Source: Symbiodinium sp. CCMP2592
Taxonomy: Eukaryota; Sar; Dinophyceae; Suessiales; Symbiodiniaceae
Assembly: GCA_905221615.1 (NCBI GenBank)
Contig: CAJNDT010003380.1
Location: forward strand, 62,001-126,000
Direction: 5' to 3'
DNA length: 64,000 bases
The translations under genes and the position numbers were made by a program. Below are positions 32,330 to 43,496 of the stretch, one piece after another; the first letter of the stretch is position 1; every line of letters begins with the position of its first letter. The notes beneath the pieces are model-generated. The model was not told the origin of the DNA, did not search any database, and saw only the letters and a program-made list of their open reading frames with translations.

Positions 32330-32639
32330 TAGGTACACGACAAGCCTTTTTCATCAGAGCAGGGTTTGGGAAGTTTAACATACTTTGACCGATAAGAAGC
32401 CCTAAGGAGTCATATTGGTCAGTGTCCCGATGTCAATGTTAAATCGGAAAAACCCGAAACCCCAAAACCCTTATATCATAGATCCCGTAAAAGAGCCCAT
32501 AAAGATAGGAGTTCTTTATCAATTACGTAGGAATTTTGGATCGCCGCAGCAGGCAGTGCCTGAAGGTTGACTGCTGCCAGCAGGGCACAGATCGCAGGTG
32601 TGGGTGTAGCCTCGCTGGTCGAAAAGCCTTTGTTGTTTT

Positions 32640-32756
32640 CAAGGCCCAAGAGTAACCTAGGAATAAAAAGGGTGCCCTTTTTGCTTTAAAGGAGCTTATA
32701 AGGGAACCTGATCCCTTAAAAGGGAATAAGGGGCCTACTCTGGGTCCTAGTTTTAG
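32640..32756. mobile_element. Degenerate CTAGGATGCCC-family MITE
   Basis: The body AGTAACCTAGGAATAAAAAG and the right part CTACTCTGGGTCCTAG align with the copies at 29894 and 35808, but both ends are mutated. Confidence 0.5.
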
Positions 32757-33856
32757 GGTGGGTTTACGCTTGTGGGGTTTAGGGACTGGGGGTTTCTGTT
32801 TTGGGGCTTACCTCAACCCCGAATGACCCCTATTGCGAGTGATTTCCGTTTACAAGTCGTCAAGAGGTAGGTTGTTTAGGATCCAGGTAGAGTTTAGGGT
32901 ACCACTACCCCCCGAACACCTTAAAGGCTTAGGAGCCTAGACTAAAAAGCGAACTCAGGGGGGGGTGACCCGTATATCAAACCTCCGAATGAGAGTAGCA
33001 ATTAAGAACTGGTGCCTCCACCTCAAAGTACTATCGGTGCCTTACTAATTCCTGATCAAGTTTTACAGCTTTTGTGTGGTGCATATGTATATATATATAT
33101 ATATATGTATAGAGATGTACATAGACTTCTTGTTATTTAAAGGTTTTTGTAATAAGAAAATGCTTGGCATTCCCTGGCAATGCAAGCATACAGTGACACT
33201 ATGGTGATTCGGCTACTAACTATTCCGACCCCGAGAGTACCGTCGCACTGCTTTGGACGGTGCGTCTTCAAGCAGGGAGCTGTTCCGAGTAGCGCCCAGA
33301 CGAGCATGCTTTGCAGGTGATAAGATCCGCATCTTCTCGGCTGGTTGCATACTGGCCTCCGGCAGTTTTCGGTTTTGATGGGTCCAACTGGGTAAAGACT
33401 TCAAGATCAAGTGGCAATGTTAAGGACGCAAGTTGTGAAACATCGACACATTGAGACGACGCGGGATTGCCAAGATAGCTGGTTTGGAAAATTGCGCGTT
33501 CTCGTCGTGAGAAGATAGGGATGAGGAGTCAATTGACACTGGCATTCCCTCTTGCAGTTGTGGTTCCGGGGGTGGCCCTCGTCCCTCAAACTAGGGAAGG
33601 ACGGGAGTTTTAGCAGGGCTTTCTTCAATGAGAACTTGGTGGTTCGTGAACTCCTTGGCCTGCCAGGATTTAGGATCTAAGGCTTCCAATTTACAATCTC
33701 GTCTCTGTTAAAGTGCAATGGCTTCTTTCTGTTCTTTAATTTAGTTTAAGGCTTAGGATTACGCTTAGCAGTTATGATTTCCTGCAATCGTTCCAACGCA
33801 TGGCGTTCAAATTTAGTGCTAGCGTCCGGACGGACAGACTGCAAGCCCCTGAACCT
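32757..33856. other. No certain gene; TA microsatellite
   Basis: Includes a (TA)n run at 33088-33106. The minus strand of 33216-33380 has a short open stretch that could be an exon, but no family was recognised and no splice pair could be set. Confidence 0.4.
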
Positions 33857-34692
33857 TCAATTTCGGAACTTAAAGTTAAACGCTGAGACCGAACCCTCGC
33901 ACCCGATCTCGAAAATCCAATGCGCGCCTCCAGAAACATTGTGGAGACCGAATCCGGGGCTGCACTGAGTCTCATCGGGGATCCACGATGACCATACAGC
34001 ACGGTGGTTGAGCAGCCACTCGCACATAGACTGGCCAGATTCAACATAGTCGAAGAGAAGCTGGTCGACTACGGCATTTGACACTTCCATTTTGGTGAGC
34101 ATCTCCACCACTGGCGGTGCAAGGACGCTCAAATCCCGAGATACCAATTTTTGGCTGAGTGCTCCTGAAAACATAGTTCGGAGGTCTCCTTGTGCCCATG
34201 CCACAGCATCTTGCGGTGGAAACTGGACAGCAACCATCCGCATGGGCAGGAAATTGAAACCAGGTGCTAGGTTCCAAAAAGCCACCTTGTAGGCAGGTGG
34301 AATTGCAAATCGAGCACTTTGGCCCGTCGGCCTTGAAATGGCAAGGGGCATGTCAAAAGCTGCGCTTTTTTGAAGCATCTGCTGGATATCTCGGCCTCGT
34401 GGTGTAGTCGACGCAATTGAGGGAACGCATCGAGATGGGTTTGCCCTACAGCTCGAGGCCAAGAACCAGAAGCCATCCGGGCAGACGGCCGTACCATCTG
34501 GATTTAAGCCTTCATGATCTCCAGTAACCCTCACGTAGTCTGCCATGAAGTTCACATTACCGAACTGTGTTTCGTTGCAAGGAGTGAGCAACGAGGTCGG
34601 TATCGTGGTGTAGCTGTCGAAATATGCTGAAGGATCGAACCAGGAAGCATTCCAGCTCTGGTAGAATGCGAGTGGCAAGCCTGAGGGCTTTT
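33857..34692 (-). pseudogene. Fragment of a periplasmic-solute-binding-like extracellular domain
   Basis: About 278 open codons on the minus strand with no in-frame stop. Features include WFDPSAYFDSYTTIP, VRVTGDHEGLNPDGTAVC, a run of Cys (CPDGFWFLASSCRANPSRC) and the C-terminal signature CEWLLNHRAVWSSWIPD with two further Cys. The pattern reminds me of algal proteins whose extracellular part resembles glycine-betaine-type (OpuAC) binding domains, often in large multicopy families; this is a weak assignment. The 5' end runs straight into an inverted-repeat element at 34693 and no ATG is present, so the copy is either disrupted there or this is one exon next to a MITE-bearing intron. Confidence 0.45.
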
Positions 34693-34822
34693 CCAAGGGT
34701 AAAAGGAGGAACCCTTCATAAGGACCCCTAGGTATAGAACCTTAATATAGCTATTATATGCCCATTATATGGTCCATTATAGGGTAGGGGTCCCCATTAA
34801 GGGTCCCTCCTTTTGCCCTTGG
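34693..34822. mobile_element. CCAAGGGTAAAAGGAGG-family MITE
   Basis: 130 bp with terminal repeats CCAAGGGTAAAAGGAGG and CCTCCTTTTGCCCTTGG and an inner inverted pair around GGACCCCTA / TAGGGGTCC. It abuts the 5' end of the open reading frame at 33857-34692. No convincing target duplication was found. Confidence 0.7.
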
Positions 34823-35325
34823 AGCTTGCCTTTGGGGCTTTAGCTTCCGGGGCTCAGGTTTCGGGGTTTCGGGTCGAAGCTTAGCGCCATTAGTCGGGCT
34901 AAGAAGGGTCCCCTTTGAAGAGTCTCCTGAATTACTAAACCTACGGTAAACCCGAAATCCCTAAACCCTAAACCACAAACCCTAAACTAAACCCTAACCC
35001 CAAAAGCTAAACCCTGAATGCTATAAGCCCTAAACCAAGGAAAACACCAAGTGCCTGAGTCTCGAAGTGCAGCATCCGCAACAGTTTGGTCGATAAAGAG
35101 ACTGCTAACCTAGTTCATGGGTTGGGTTCAGGGTTTAGGGTTTGAGGCTCAGGGTTTAGGATTTTGGCTTTTTTTAGGGTTCCTTGTTGGGTTTAAGTAC
35201 CCATAAAAAATCTAAAATGCTAGCCAACTGTGACAAAGCAACCCCTTCGTAGCCAAGGCCATTCCCCACAATTTGAGGTGCCATCTTCCCCAAGTTGTAG
35301 AGACCAAGGTCGAAGGACCTAGGTC
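34823..35325. other. Gene-poor stretch with telomere-like words
   Basis: Clusters of CCCTAAACC words at 34965-35035 and GGTTTAGGG words at 35130-35165, facing each other. No gene seen. Confidence 0.5.
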
Positions 35326-35329
35326 GTAT

Positions 35330-35436
35330 GGCAGTTTCCGAAAATTAGGGGGTACCTTATTTAATTTTGCGGTCCTTATAAGAAGGATCCTACTATTCAG
35401 GGTACTACTTAGGCTCCCACATTTTCGGCAACGCCC
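35330..35436. mobile_element. GGGAGTTTC-family MITE, diverged ends
   Basis: 107 bp beginning GGCAGTTTCCGAAAATTAGG. The flanks are GTAT and ATAT, a 3-of-4 match to a 4-bp duplication. Confidence 0.65.
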
Positions 35437-35807
35437 ATATTGGGGCCTTATTATAGTGTAATGTGACCCCTCAAGCGCTGTACCCTAAACAAGCGACCGT
35501 AAGGAACTAGCATTAATTTGTACGAAGACTCCCCCCACACCTTCTTAATGATTCAATGGGGCTTTTGGGGTATAATGTGCTGTAGTTGCATCGCTACTAA
35601 CTACAGGATAGTATTAGCCACTAATTCCGATCTTGAGCTTAGGAAGAAGCTGGCTGCCTAGACTCAGCACAACCCTTTAAATGTGGACATTAGGGAGAAC
35701 TCTAAATTTAAGGTATAGGACCCATAAAAGCCATCCTAAAAGACATCTTTATGGTTAAGGCATTTTCTCACTCTAGGAACCTAGGGTCTACAGCACACTT
35801 TCAAAGA

Positions 35808-35919
35808 CTAGGATACCCAGTAACCTAAGAATAAAAAGGCCTCTCTTTTTGGTATTGGGTAACTTTATAAGGAACCTAGGACTACAAAAAGGGAATAAGG
35901 GTACTACTGGGCATCCTAG
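35808..35919. mobile_element. CTAGGATGCCCAGTA-family MITE
   Basis: 112 bp, with left end CTAGGATACCCAGTAACC and right end TACTGGGCATCCTAG, colinear with the copy at 29894-30004. Confidence 0.75.
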
Positions 35920-36370
35920 AAGATTCCGAAGTTCTGAACCAACGAAACCAAGGATCACTGCACTGGTCATGACGTGGCTCCTCGTGGGTCCGCCATTGCA
36001 GCCTGCAGACCACAGGCCCAGATGTCAAGCCTAATGCGCATCATGGGGGCTTATCCTCCTTCATAGTTATGTGGTACCGAAATCATGACGAGGAACCCGA
36101 AGGTCCAGTTTACTTGCAGTAACTTTTAGCAAGATGGAATCCCCAACCCTACACAAACAGCCTCAAGTCGATGTCTCAGTCACGACAGCGACCATGCAAC
36201 GACCCGAATGTATTTTGCTTGTGTGCGATGATGCAGCATTCAAGGACTGTGTAGACAACCTGAAACAACCTCTGTGACTCTGTCTTTCTCTCTTTCTGCC
36301 CCTCTCTGCCGTTTGCTAGTCTTTTCTAGGCCCCTCCCTGTCTTGCTGTCTCTATCTGCATGTGTCTCCC

Positions 36371-36414
<44 letters not shown>

Positions 36415-38196
36415 GTCTTTCCCGTCTGGTTCTTTGTGTCGCCTCTTGCACACTTTCTCGTTCTCTCTCTTGCATGTCCAGGGTCTTACTTATTTAAGTA
36501 TCTGCCGCCTTGCTCGGAAAACACTGCTACCCCATAAACACCGGAATGCGTTAGCACTTCCACATCCCGAGCAGCATGTTCGTGGTTTTGCTTTATTGTG
36601 TCGTGCTTTCGACATGCATGGTTTTTGTTGTGGTGCTTGTGTTCTAGGCTTTGCTTCCGTCTGTCGCTCGCAAGGTCTCACTTACGGGCCCAACATGGCT
36701 ACCCAGAGGCTACGGTGCAAGGAGATGATGAAAACTGCATGGGTCCAAGTTTTGTAGTGTTAAAGCACTGCACCTAATGCCATGTAGAAGAAACTGGTAT
36801 ACGTACTACAACATACAGTATACTGCAATTCAGAAAGACATAACAAAACATAATGAAATTAATTTGCCAAGACAGACAGTGCAAGTGGCACGATTCAGAC
36901 TGACCACAGAACCAATGATAAGCTACAGCGAAACCTAAAGCCTCAACCTATATGGTGCCATGTAACATGAAACCCGTCGTAGTTCAACTCATAACCAAAA
37001 CCATAATTGGGATGGTCTTTTGGGACCTAATTCCATGATGGTAGTGTATATGGACCCTCTAAGTAACATAAGGCTTTGTCTTCGCAGCCGGAAGATCTCG
37101 ACATTGTCCTGATGACCTCCTTGCCTGAAATCGCGAAGCCAGCAAAGCTCGGCTTAGAAGCCCTTAGCCCAGCAGACGTGACTTTTGTACTTAAGCACAC
37201 ATCCTAAACCCTACCACCTCACATCCCGGTGTACCCAGAACCCCGGACCCTTGTCCCGGAAACCTGCAAATTCGGTCGGCCGTTCGCAACCGGCCAGCTT
37301 GTAAAGCATTATCGCGGCACCTTGACCTGCAGCTTGGCTCAAGGCTGGGGATCTAGGGCTCCGGGTCTTGGGTTTGGTTTAGGGTTTAGGGTTTAGGGTT
37401 TAGGGTTTAGGGTTTAGGGTTGGGGCTTGTAGTTCAGGCTTCAGGGTCCTGAAGTTTAGAGTTGAGGGTTGCGCGATCCAAGCACAACCCCAAACGAGGC
37501 TTCCCAGTACTTAAAATGTACTACAACCAAGCACCATCCAACCGGGACCCTAAACGAGGCATTTCCAGTGCTAAAGTTGTACTTGTGCAAGGGACTAGTA
37601 CGTAGTATTACCAACTAGACCGCGGAATGATAAGACTTAGTGTTTTGTCTTCCCCGAAGGTCCGCCCGCGATTTGCTGACCTGTGTTACGAATTCAGTAG
37701 TTCCCTGTAGACCCGAAACGCCTGAACACCTAAACCCAAAACCCCGAACCCCCTAAAGTCGTAAACCCTAAAACCCTAAAGACCCAAGCCCCTAAAAACC
37801 TAAAGCCATAAGCCCTCAACCCCAAACACGAAACCATAACCGCAGTGCCCTCCCGCCCCCCGCCCCCCCACAAGCACTCACCCACACACTCCGCGCCTTG
37901 TTGTTGGACTTCTAGTTCGACCTCGATGGAAAGCTACTTGGCGACTGGAAGGATGAGAGAGGATTCAGTGGGTTTCGGGGTTATGGGCTTAGGGTAACTA
38001 TAGGGTTTATGGTCTTAGGGTTTAGGGCTAAGGGGATTAAGGGGTTTCGAGTTTGGGGGTTCAGGGGTTTAGAGTTTAGGGGTTTTGGGCTTGTAGGCAA
38101 GTAAGCTTGCAAGTACCTTTAATTGGGGCAATAAGATTTTACGAGGGCATATACCTTACCTGCAACCGCCCTCAGCCCATCGATGTTTTAAGTAAG
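35920..38196. other. Gene-poor stretch with CT microsatellite and telomere-type block
   Basis: (CT)n at 36377-36410 inside a CT-rich region 36270-36480. G-strand telomere repeats (TTTAGGG)6 lie at 37376-37420. Scattered CCCTAAA words occur at 37720-37800, with G-strand words at 37975-38095. ORFs in the CT-rich zone are simple-sequence artefacts. Confidence 0.6.
37376..37420. repeat. Interstitial telomere-type block, (TTTAGGG)6
   Basis: Six uninterrupted TTTAGGG units on the plus strand, opposite in orientation to the block at 32190-32329. Upstream at 37334-37343 is TTGGCTCAAG, the 3' decamer of the dinoflagellate spliced leader. Confidence 0.85.
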
Positions 38197-38198
38197 TA

Positions 38199-38436
38199 CT
38201 TGGAGGGTCGGGGGACTTAGTAAGTAGGTAGTAAGTAGACTTATAAGTACCCTAAACGGGACCCTAATTGGAGTTATGGCACTTATAAGTCCCTAAAATA
38301 ACCAGTTACTACTGCTGATGGACAAATCCTGCATTACCCATTAATTATAAGGAATGTACCATAGTTCCCATAGTTTAGAGTCCTTAGGGTCATGCAGGAT
38401 TTCGTCCATCAACAGTAAGTCCCCCGACCCTCCAAG
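38199..38436. mobile_element. CTTGGAGGG-family MITE containing a nested MITE
   Basis: Terminal repeats CTTGGAGGGTCGGGGGACTT and complement, flanked by TA. It aligns with the reverse complement of 28993-29124, except that a 104-bp element plus one extra TA is inserted at 38310. Confidence 0.85.
38312..38415. mobile_element. CTGTTGATGG-family MITE nested at a TA
   Basis: 104 bp beginning CTGCTGATGGACAAATCCTG and ending CAGGATTTCGTCCATCAACAG minus its first base, with TA on both sides (38310-38311 and 38416-38417). Comparison with the uninterrupted relative at 28993-29124 shows a precise insertion with TA duplication, as made by Tc1/mariner-type transposases. Its ends match those of the 231-bp MITE in the satellite array (CTGTTGATGGAGGAAATC). 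Confidence 0.85.
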
Positions 38437-39044
38437 TAGGGTTGTTGGGAGCGCCGGCCTGGTGTTGGAATAGTGCAGGCCCAGGGTTTTGTGTGTTGAG
38501 GCTTCGGGGTTAACCCTAAACCCTAAACGGTTAGGCGTCTTGGCTGCAAGCGGATAGGTAGTTTCCCTCTGGGTCCCTATTCGCGCTTCGCCATTGACCC
38601 CGCGTGGACACTCAACGTGACCCGCACAGTGTTTTGGCTGCACTCGGTGCCCACTACACTCTGCCTCTTTGGCTCTACGACCGCTGGCTGCTCTACGCCC
38701 ACTGGTTTGTCGAGCCTCCTTTTCCTTACTGACTGTGGTCAGTGCCCCGTTGAGGGCTCCCGGGACGTGTTTCCCCGGGCGGTGCATGGGACGCACCTTT
38801 TTCCAAGTGGCATTCTGTTTTGCCACTGCGGCGATTTTTACTGACGCGGCGGCCTTCAGGGGAAGTGCCGTGGCATCGGCGGTTGAGGAGGAAGAGGACT
38901 ACAGCGAGATTGGTTCTGCAAGGATTTCTGCAGGGCCAGGATATTTCGAGAGATCGCGTGGGTGCTGCGGTACGAGTGTTACAGACACACCACTCCCGCA
39001 GTACACTACCCCAGCAAGCCCTGAGACGCCTGCACGCCTTCAAG

Positions 39045-40169
39045 ATGGCGACGAATGCTGCATGGCGTTGTTCGGCCTGCAAGCAACAGTGCAAGCCAAG
39101 TGCCCGGTTTTGTCAACAATGTGGAGGGCACTGGCAGCAGTGCATGGAGAGTTATGCACCGCAACCAGGACCCGATGGACCGTGGGGTTCTGGTCGACAG
39201 GACGCTTGGACAGGATGGGACAGCCCTCGAGCGAGAGCTTGGTCCCCAAGGAAGCGGGCCCCGAGCAAGGGCGCCCGCAAGGGCAGAGGCAAGGACAAAG
39301 GCAAGGACAAAGGCAAAGACAAGTCCAAGGCCAAGGAAGCCACGGCCCCTTCTGTGGCGCCGCCGCCCTCGCTGTCCTCGCTGCCCAAGCCACCGACACC
39401 TGCGGAAACTGGGCTGGCGCCAGATGCCACCCTGCAGCCGCAACCGCGACCAGGTGGCACGGATCCAGCATTGCAAGCATTGCTGGGAGTTTTGGCCCAG
39501 ACCAGGGACGATCTACCTCAGTCGGTGAAGGACCTTCTGGATTCACATACGCAGCAGGACCACAAGGCCTATTCGAGGTCGTTACACAAAGCCGTGGCTG
39601 CTCAGGTAGCGGCCCGCCGCGAATTGGCGGCCCTACGTGCGGCCAGGCGGGACTACACCAAGGCCTGGTTGACCTATACGGGGGGCCTCTGCGAGATGTG
39701 GACACAGCAAGTTGGCGAGAAGAACAAGGCCATGGCAGGCTTCGCAGAAAACGAAGCCAAATGGGAAACACAGTTGGCTGCGTGCTCACGCACGATCGCG
39801 CAGCTGGCGGCAGGCGAGGGCTCTTCGCAAGGAACGGAGACCATCGACTTGGAGACCGAAGAGATGGAGACACAGGACGCCCAAGACGCTGCAGTGGACG
39901 AGGCGGCGGCCCAAGAGGCCCAGCGCCAGGCGGCCATGGACCACATCATGGAGCAGGAGCAGCAGATCAGTCAGGCATTACAGACAGCGGCACAAGCAGC
40001 GGGTACCCAAGCAGAGATGTATGCGGACCGGGAGAGAGAACGGTCACCCCGACGACGGACCCAGCTGCCTTCCGAGCCTTCGGAGGCCGGACAGGGCGAC
40101 AAAGGCAAGCCCAAAGCTGTCGAAGGAGGCAAGGTACCCAAAGTGCCCCCTCAACAGGCCCCACAATGA
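39045..40169 (+). CDS. Zinc-ribbon ORF1-like protein of a retroelement
   Basis: 374 residues from an ATG in good context (AAGATGGCG). The frame is open upstream to 38820 but the MATNAAWRC start fits the family. An N-terminal zinc ribbon, WRCSACKQQCKPSARFCQQC, is followed by a Gly/Trp-rich part, a strongly basic tract (KGRGKDKGKDKGKDKSKAK), a Pro-rich hinge, and a long Ala/Gln/Glu-rich helical region likely to form a coiled coil (about residues 170-330). The end is basic and Arg/Ser-rich. This architecture is common in dinoflagellate retroelement first ORFs, where it probably binds RNA; that role is inferred. The stop TGA overlaps the next ATG (ATGA at 40166-40169). Confidence 0.7.
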   Translation: MATNAAWRCSACKQQCKPSARFCQQCGGHWQQCMESYAPQPGPDGPWGSGRQDAWTGWDSPRARAWSPRKRAPSKGARKGRGKDKGKDKGKDKSKAKEATAPSVAPPPSLSSLPKPPTPAETGLAPDATLQPQPRPGGTDPALQALLGVLAQTRDDLPQSVKDLLDSHTQQDHKAYSRSLHKAVAAQVAARRELAALRAARRDYTKAWLTYTGGLCEMWTQQVGEKNKAMAGFAENEAKWETQLAACSRTIAQLAAGEGSSQGTETIDLETEEMETQDAQDAAVDEAAAQEAQRQAAMDHIMEQEQQISQALQTAAQAAGTQAEMYADRERERSPRRRTQLPSEPSEAGQGDKGKPKAVEGGKVPKVPPQQAPQ

Positions 40170-41143
40170 GCCACTCGGGTCTTGTGGGGCCGTATGGGCT
40201 CCCCCGTCGTCACAGTGTGACGCTGGAGCACAATTTTGTCTCCCCAGTCCTAGCGCGACTGCTTGGGGTGCGAGGCCAGTTCGAGGCCTCGATTGCACTG
40301 CTGGGAATGGAAAGCTTCAGCTATGATCCACGTGTTGCGGACTTAACTCAGGAATGGGACAGTCCTATCTGCGGACGGACGCCGAGACGAACACCCAGTT
40401 GCCAGGTGAGAGTTGCTCCTTTCTGCCAGCTTTGGCAAACGGCAGGTCTGGGCATTCTTCAACCCGAAGGCAACGACAGGACAAGACGACCGCACAGAGT
40501 CAGTTTCTGTCTGGAAGATGAGCCCTTGGCGGGTGGGGTTTCCCCGCCTCGGGTTCCTTGTGCCAAGTTGGAGCCCTGTGGTTCGGGATTCCAGGCTCCT
40601 TCTGGGCACATGTACACGCCAGAAGTCGAGCCAGACGAGCCGGAGCCCTCGGTACCTCTTGAGCATGATGGACTCGAGGGCGGGAGAACCCGGAACCCAG
40701 AGGCCTTCCCGAGTGAGCGCGCTGTACAGATGTGTCTCTCTGAGCCATCGTGGATGGCTGTACAGGGCGAAGTTAGGGCGGGAAGAGTGAACCTCGAAGA
40801 TGCTACCCCGGCCTCCGCCTACCTAGCGGGCCCCCACGCTCCTCACCATGCGCCGGACGTTGCCGTGTCAGACCCTTGCCTAAGCCTCGCGGCTACCTTG
40901 GCCGACCCTCATGGTTCCAGCAAACCGACAGCAAATGCAGGCGATGCCTACCCGGCTACCTTCCGGGGACTACCTGTTTCGGCCCCCGGCCGTTTTCCCC
41001 CTGTCGCAGCAAGTGCGCCCTGTTGGCGGCACTGCAATCCGTCCTGCCTTGCGTGCCGCTTTCCCTCCGGCCCCGGTCTCCCCGGCGGAGGTTCCACTCA
41101 TCCAGGCATCTCGGCTCATAGACTCCGGTGTGCCTCCTGTTGA
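40166..41143 (+). pseudogene. Start of ORF2, frame broken
   Basis: The ATG overlaps the ORF1 stop as ATGA. The first 75 codons (SHSGLVGPYGLPRRHSV onward) read like protein. Farther on, the coding signal seems to move to other frames: a second frame at 40413-40790 also has an ordered sequence (WAFFNPKATTGQDD and following). Indels have therefore probably broken the gene between about 40390 and 40911. No catalytic motif was recognised. Confidence 0.45.
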
Positions 41144-43496
41144 GTGCACCCGGTCTCAAGCAGAGGAAAGCAACGCTCCAGCTTTTACTGCTACGATTGC
41201 AGGCGTCCCGGGTGACATGCCCTCTGGCCTGGTGAGCCCTAAACACGTGGGTTTCACTGATCTCAGGATGCAGCTGGCTGCAAGGGTACATGTTCAGCCC
41301 GAGCACCTCGACCGCCCGGAGCTCCGTGGCCGTTCTCTGGCGAGCTTCAATTGGCATGCGGGACATAGGCTCTCCGGTGTCAGTTCGCAGGACACGACCC
41401 GTGACCGCTATGTCGTGTTTACCTCAGCGGATCACAGCACGACCCGCCAGCTACCCCACGGATGGAGCATCGATCACATTATTGCCGATCTGCTCAGTGT
41501 CTATCCCAGACTGGTATCGGTCAACTTCCTGCATACTCGACTTGAGCAGCTACCCCCTACACAGCTGACAGCCACCATGCGAGACGATCCCCGTGGTCTA
41601 GTCGTCACCCCTGTCGACTTCCGTAGGGTTCAGGGGCGAGTGTGCACCCTGCCCATAGCGCCGCATGTGAGATTCCAGGAGCTTGTCGAACAGTGCAGCG
41701 CAGACTGCCCACATGACAGACAGGCACAGCAGGTTTATCAGTTGCTTGCCAATGGCAGAGATCCCTTTGTCGAGCTGCGACTAGGGCCAGGTGAGCCTGA
41801 CTACCTGCAAGCTGTGCAATGTGACCTGCCCCCAGCTGAACTGTTGGAGCTGCAGCCAACCTCCACAAGTACAACTTCCCCAGGTCCTGCTGACTATGCT
41901 GACCCTTCGGATCTTGAACTTGCCTTGCAAGGAGTGGCTGGCCGATCACGTCCCCTGTTACCTGCCGTGTTGCAGAACCTCGACCTGCGCCCAACTGGGC
42001 TCCACTTGAGCGCGGCCTTCCATGTGCGGGTCACTGCCTTCCGCATGATACCGGCACTACGAGTACAGAGATCGGATCCTTCAGATTCTGTTTCTTACAC
42101 CGTGTTTGTTGCCGGGCATGACCCGATTCGTGCCCAAGAACATGCTCATTGGACTCTTCAAGACTACTTCCGCGATGGAACCAACTTTGCCGAGGCCAGT
42201 CTCCATGGCATGCAGTTGTTGATGAGCAGCCTGCCGGGGCTTCCTACCCCCCAGCTTGTCCTCTCTGAAGGGGCAAACATCGGCAATGCCCGCACTGTGC
42301 CGATCGACTTGAGGGCACACAAGCAGGGCGTGCTGCCCCTCCTCCTCAGACCGGGCACAAGCAGTTCGGAGCTAATTGAGCAGGTAGTAGCTGGGGCCCC
42401 TGCCTTGCGACACGACATATTGAACCCACTGGCACAGCATCGCTTCTTTTTCAGGGATGCGCATGGGGCGGTTCGTACAGTGCTACCAGAGGACATTGCC
42501 TCTGTACAGTGGCTGGAGTTGTGTCACGCCCCTGTCCCAACGGGGCACATTGACCCCCTAGCCCTGTCTGTGGAGACACACGCTGGAGCTGATGACAACG
42601 CGGCATTACTACAGGTCTCCATTTCAGGTCTCGAGGTCCCAGGCAGTCATGTTGTTGACCGTCCTTTGCAAGCACCTGGCAAGGACGGACCTGCTAATGA
42701 GCCTCCCGCGTTGCTGGGGCGACTTGTGCCCTCGGACATCGCAACCCTCTGTGCCGCTTCTGTTAAAGTCCTGCCTGATTACCTGAGCGGCGAGGCGAGC
42801 ATGAACAAGGAAGTGCTCCTCTCGTCTTGGGGAGGACGAGAGGCCTCGGAAACGCGACACTTCACTGTCTTTGATGTTGTCCACCAGATTAGGGTTCTTG
42901 ATAGGGGCCACAAATCCACGCTCCAGGATTGCGTTGCATTGGCACTACAGGCCACGAGTTTTCCTATTGCACATTTGCGAGTACTCACTGTTCCCGTCCC
43001 GGGGCTACTGTTACCGCAGATTGTTCTACATAGGGCCGCTGACCCAGAGCCACTGGATACGCTCGCTGTCGGGCAGCCAATCAAAACCACAGTCCACCGG
43101 CCTGGGGTGCTCCTTGCGGCTGCGTTGCAATATGTCGATGGCATTCGTCCCTCCCCACCGGGAGTTTACCAGCCTTGGTTCAACGGACAAGTTGTTGCAC
43201 TGGACGCATTAGGGGTCCTCGGTTCGGCTCTCCCCGATGACTTTTCGATGTTGTCCAGCATGTCAGGATCGAGCAAACCCTTGCCACCGGAGCGGTCGCT
43301 GTGCATAGCGGGCTTGCTAATCCCGGCAGGGGCCATCTTCACACGACCGTCACCACAACGAATATGCGGGCCCCACCGTTGCCCCCTGGCCGTTTTCCCC
43401 AATACCACGTGGCACAGGTGCAAGCACTTCGTCTTCGAGTGGTCCGAGGTTTCCATGCAGAGGAGACCGTCGTTGCCCTCCCGTGTGCTCAGGTAG
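40911..43496 (+). pseudogene. Large repeated-module protein, middle part
   Basis: 861 open codons in a frame different from that of the ORF2 start. It contains three related modules beginning near 41406 (RYVVFTSADHS), 42096 (SYTVFVAGHDP) and 42858 (HFTVFDVVHQI). Each continues to a Leu/Pro-rich segment ending in PPTQLT, LPTPQLVL or LLPQIVL. The spacing is about 230 and 254 residues. The family was not recognised. The stop at 43496 is reached only after the frame appears to have shifted: from about 43340 the better protein signal is in the frame of the next entry. Confidence 0.5.

Noticed and set aside
36274-36537. Ser/Leu-rich ORF in the CT-rich region
   Set aside because: It is a translation of a (CT)n microsatellite with no other sequence character.
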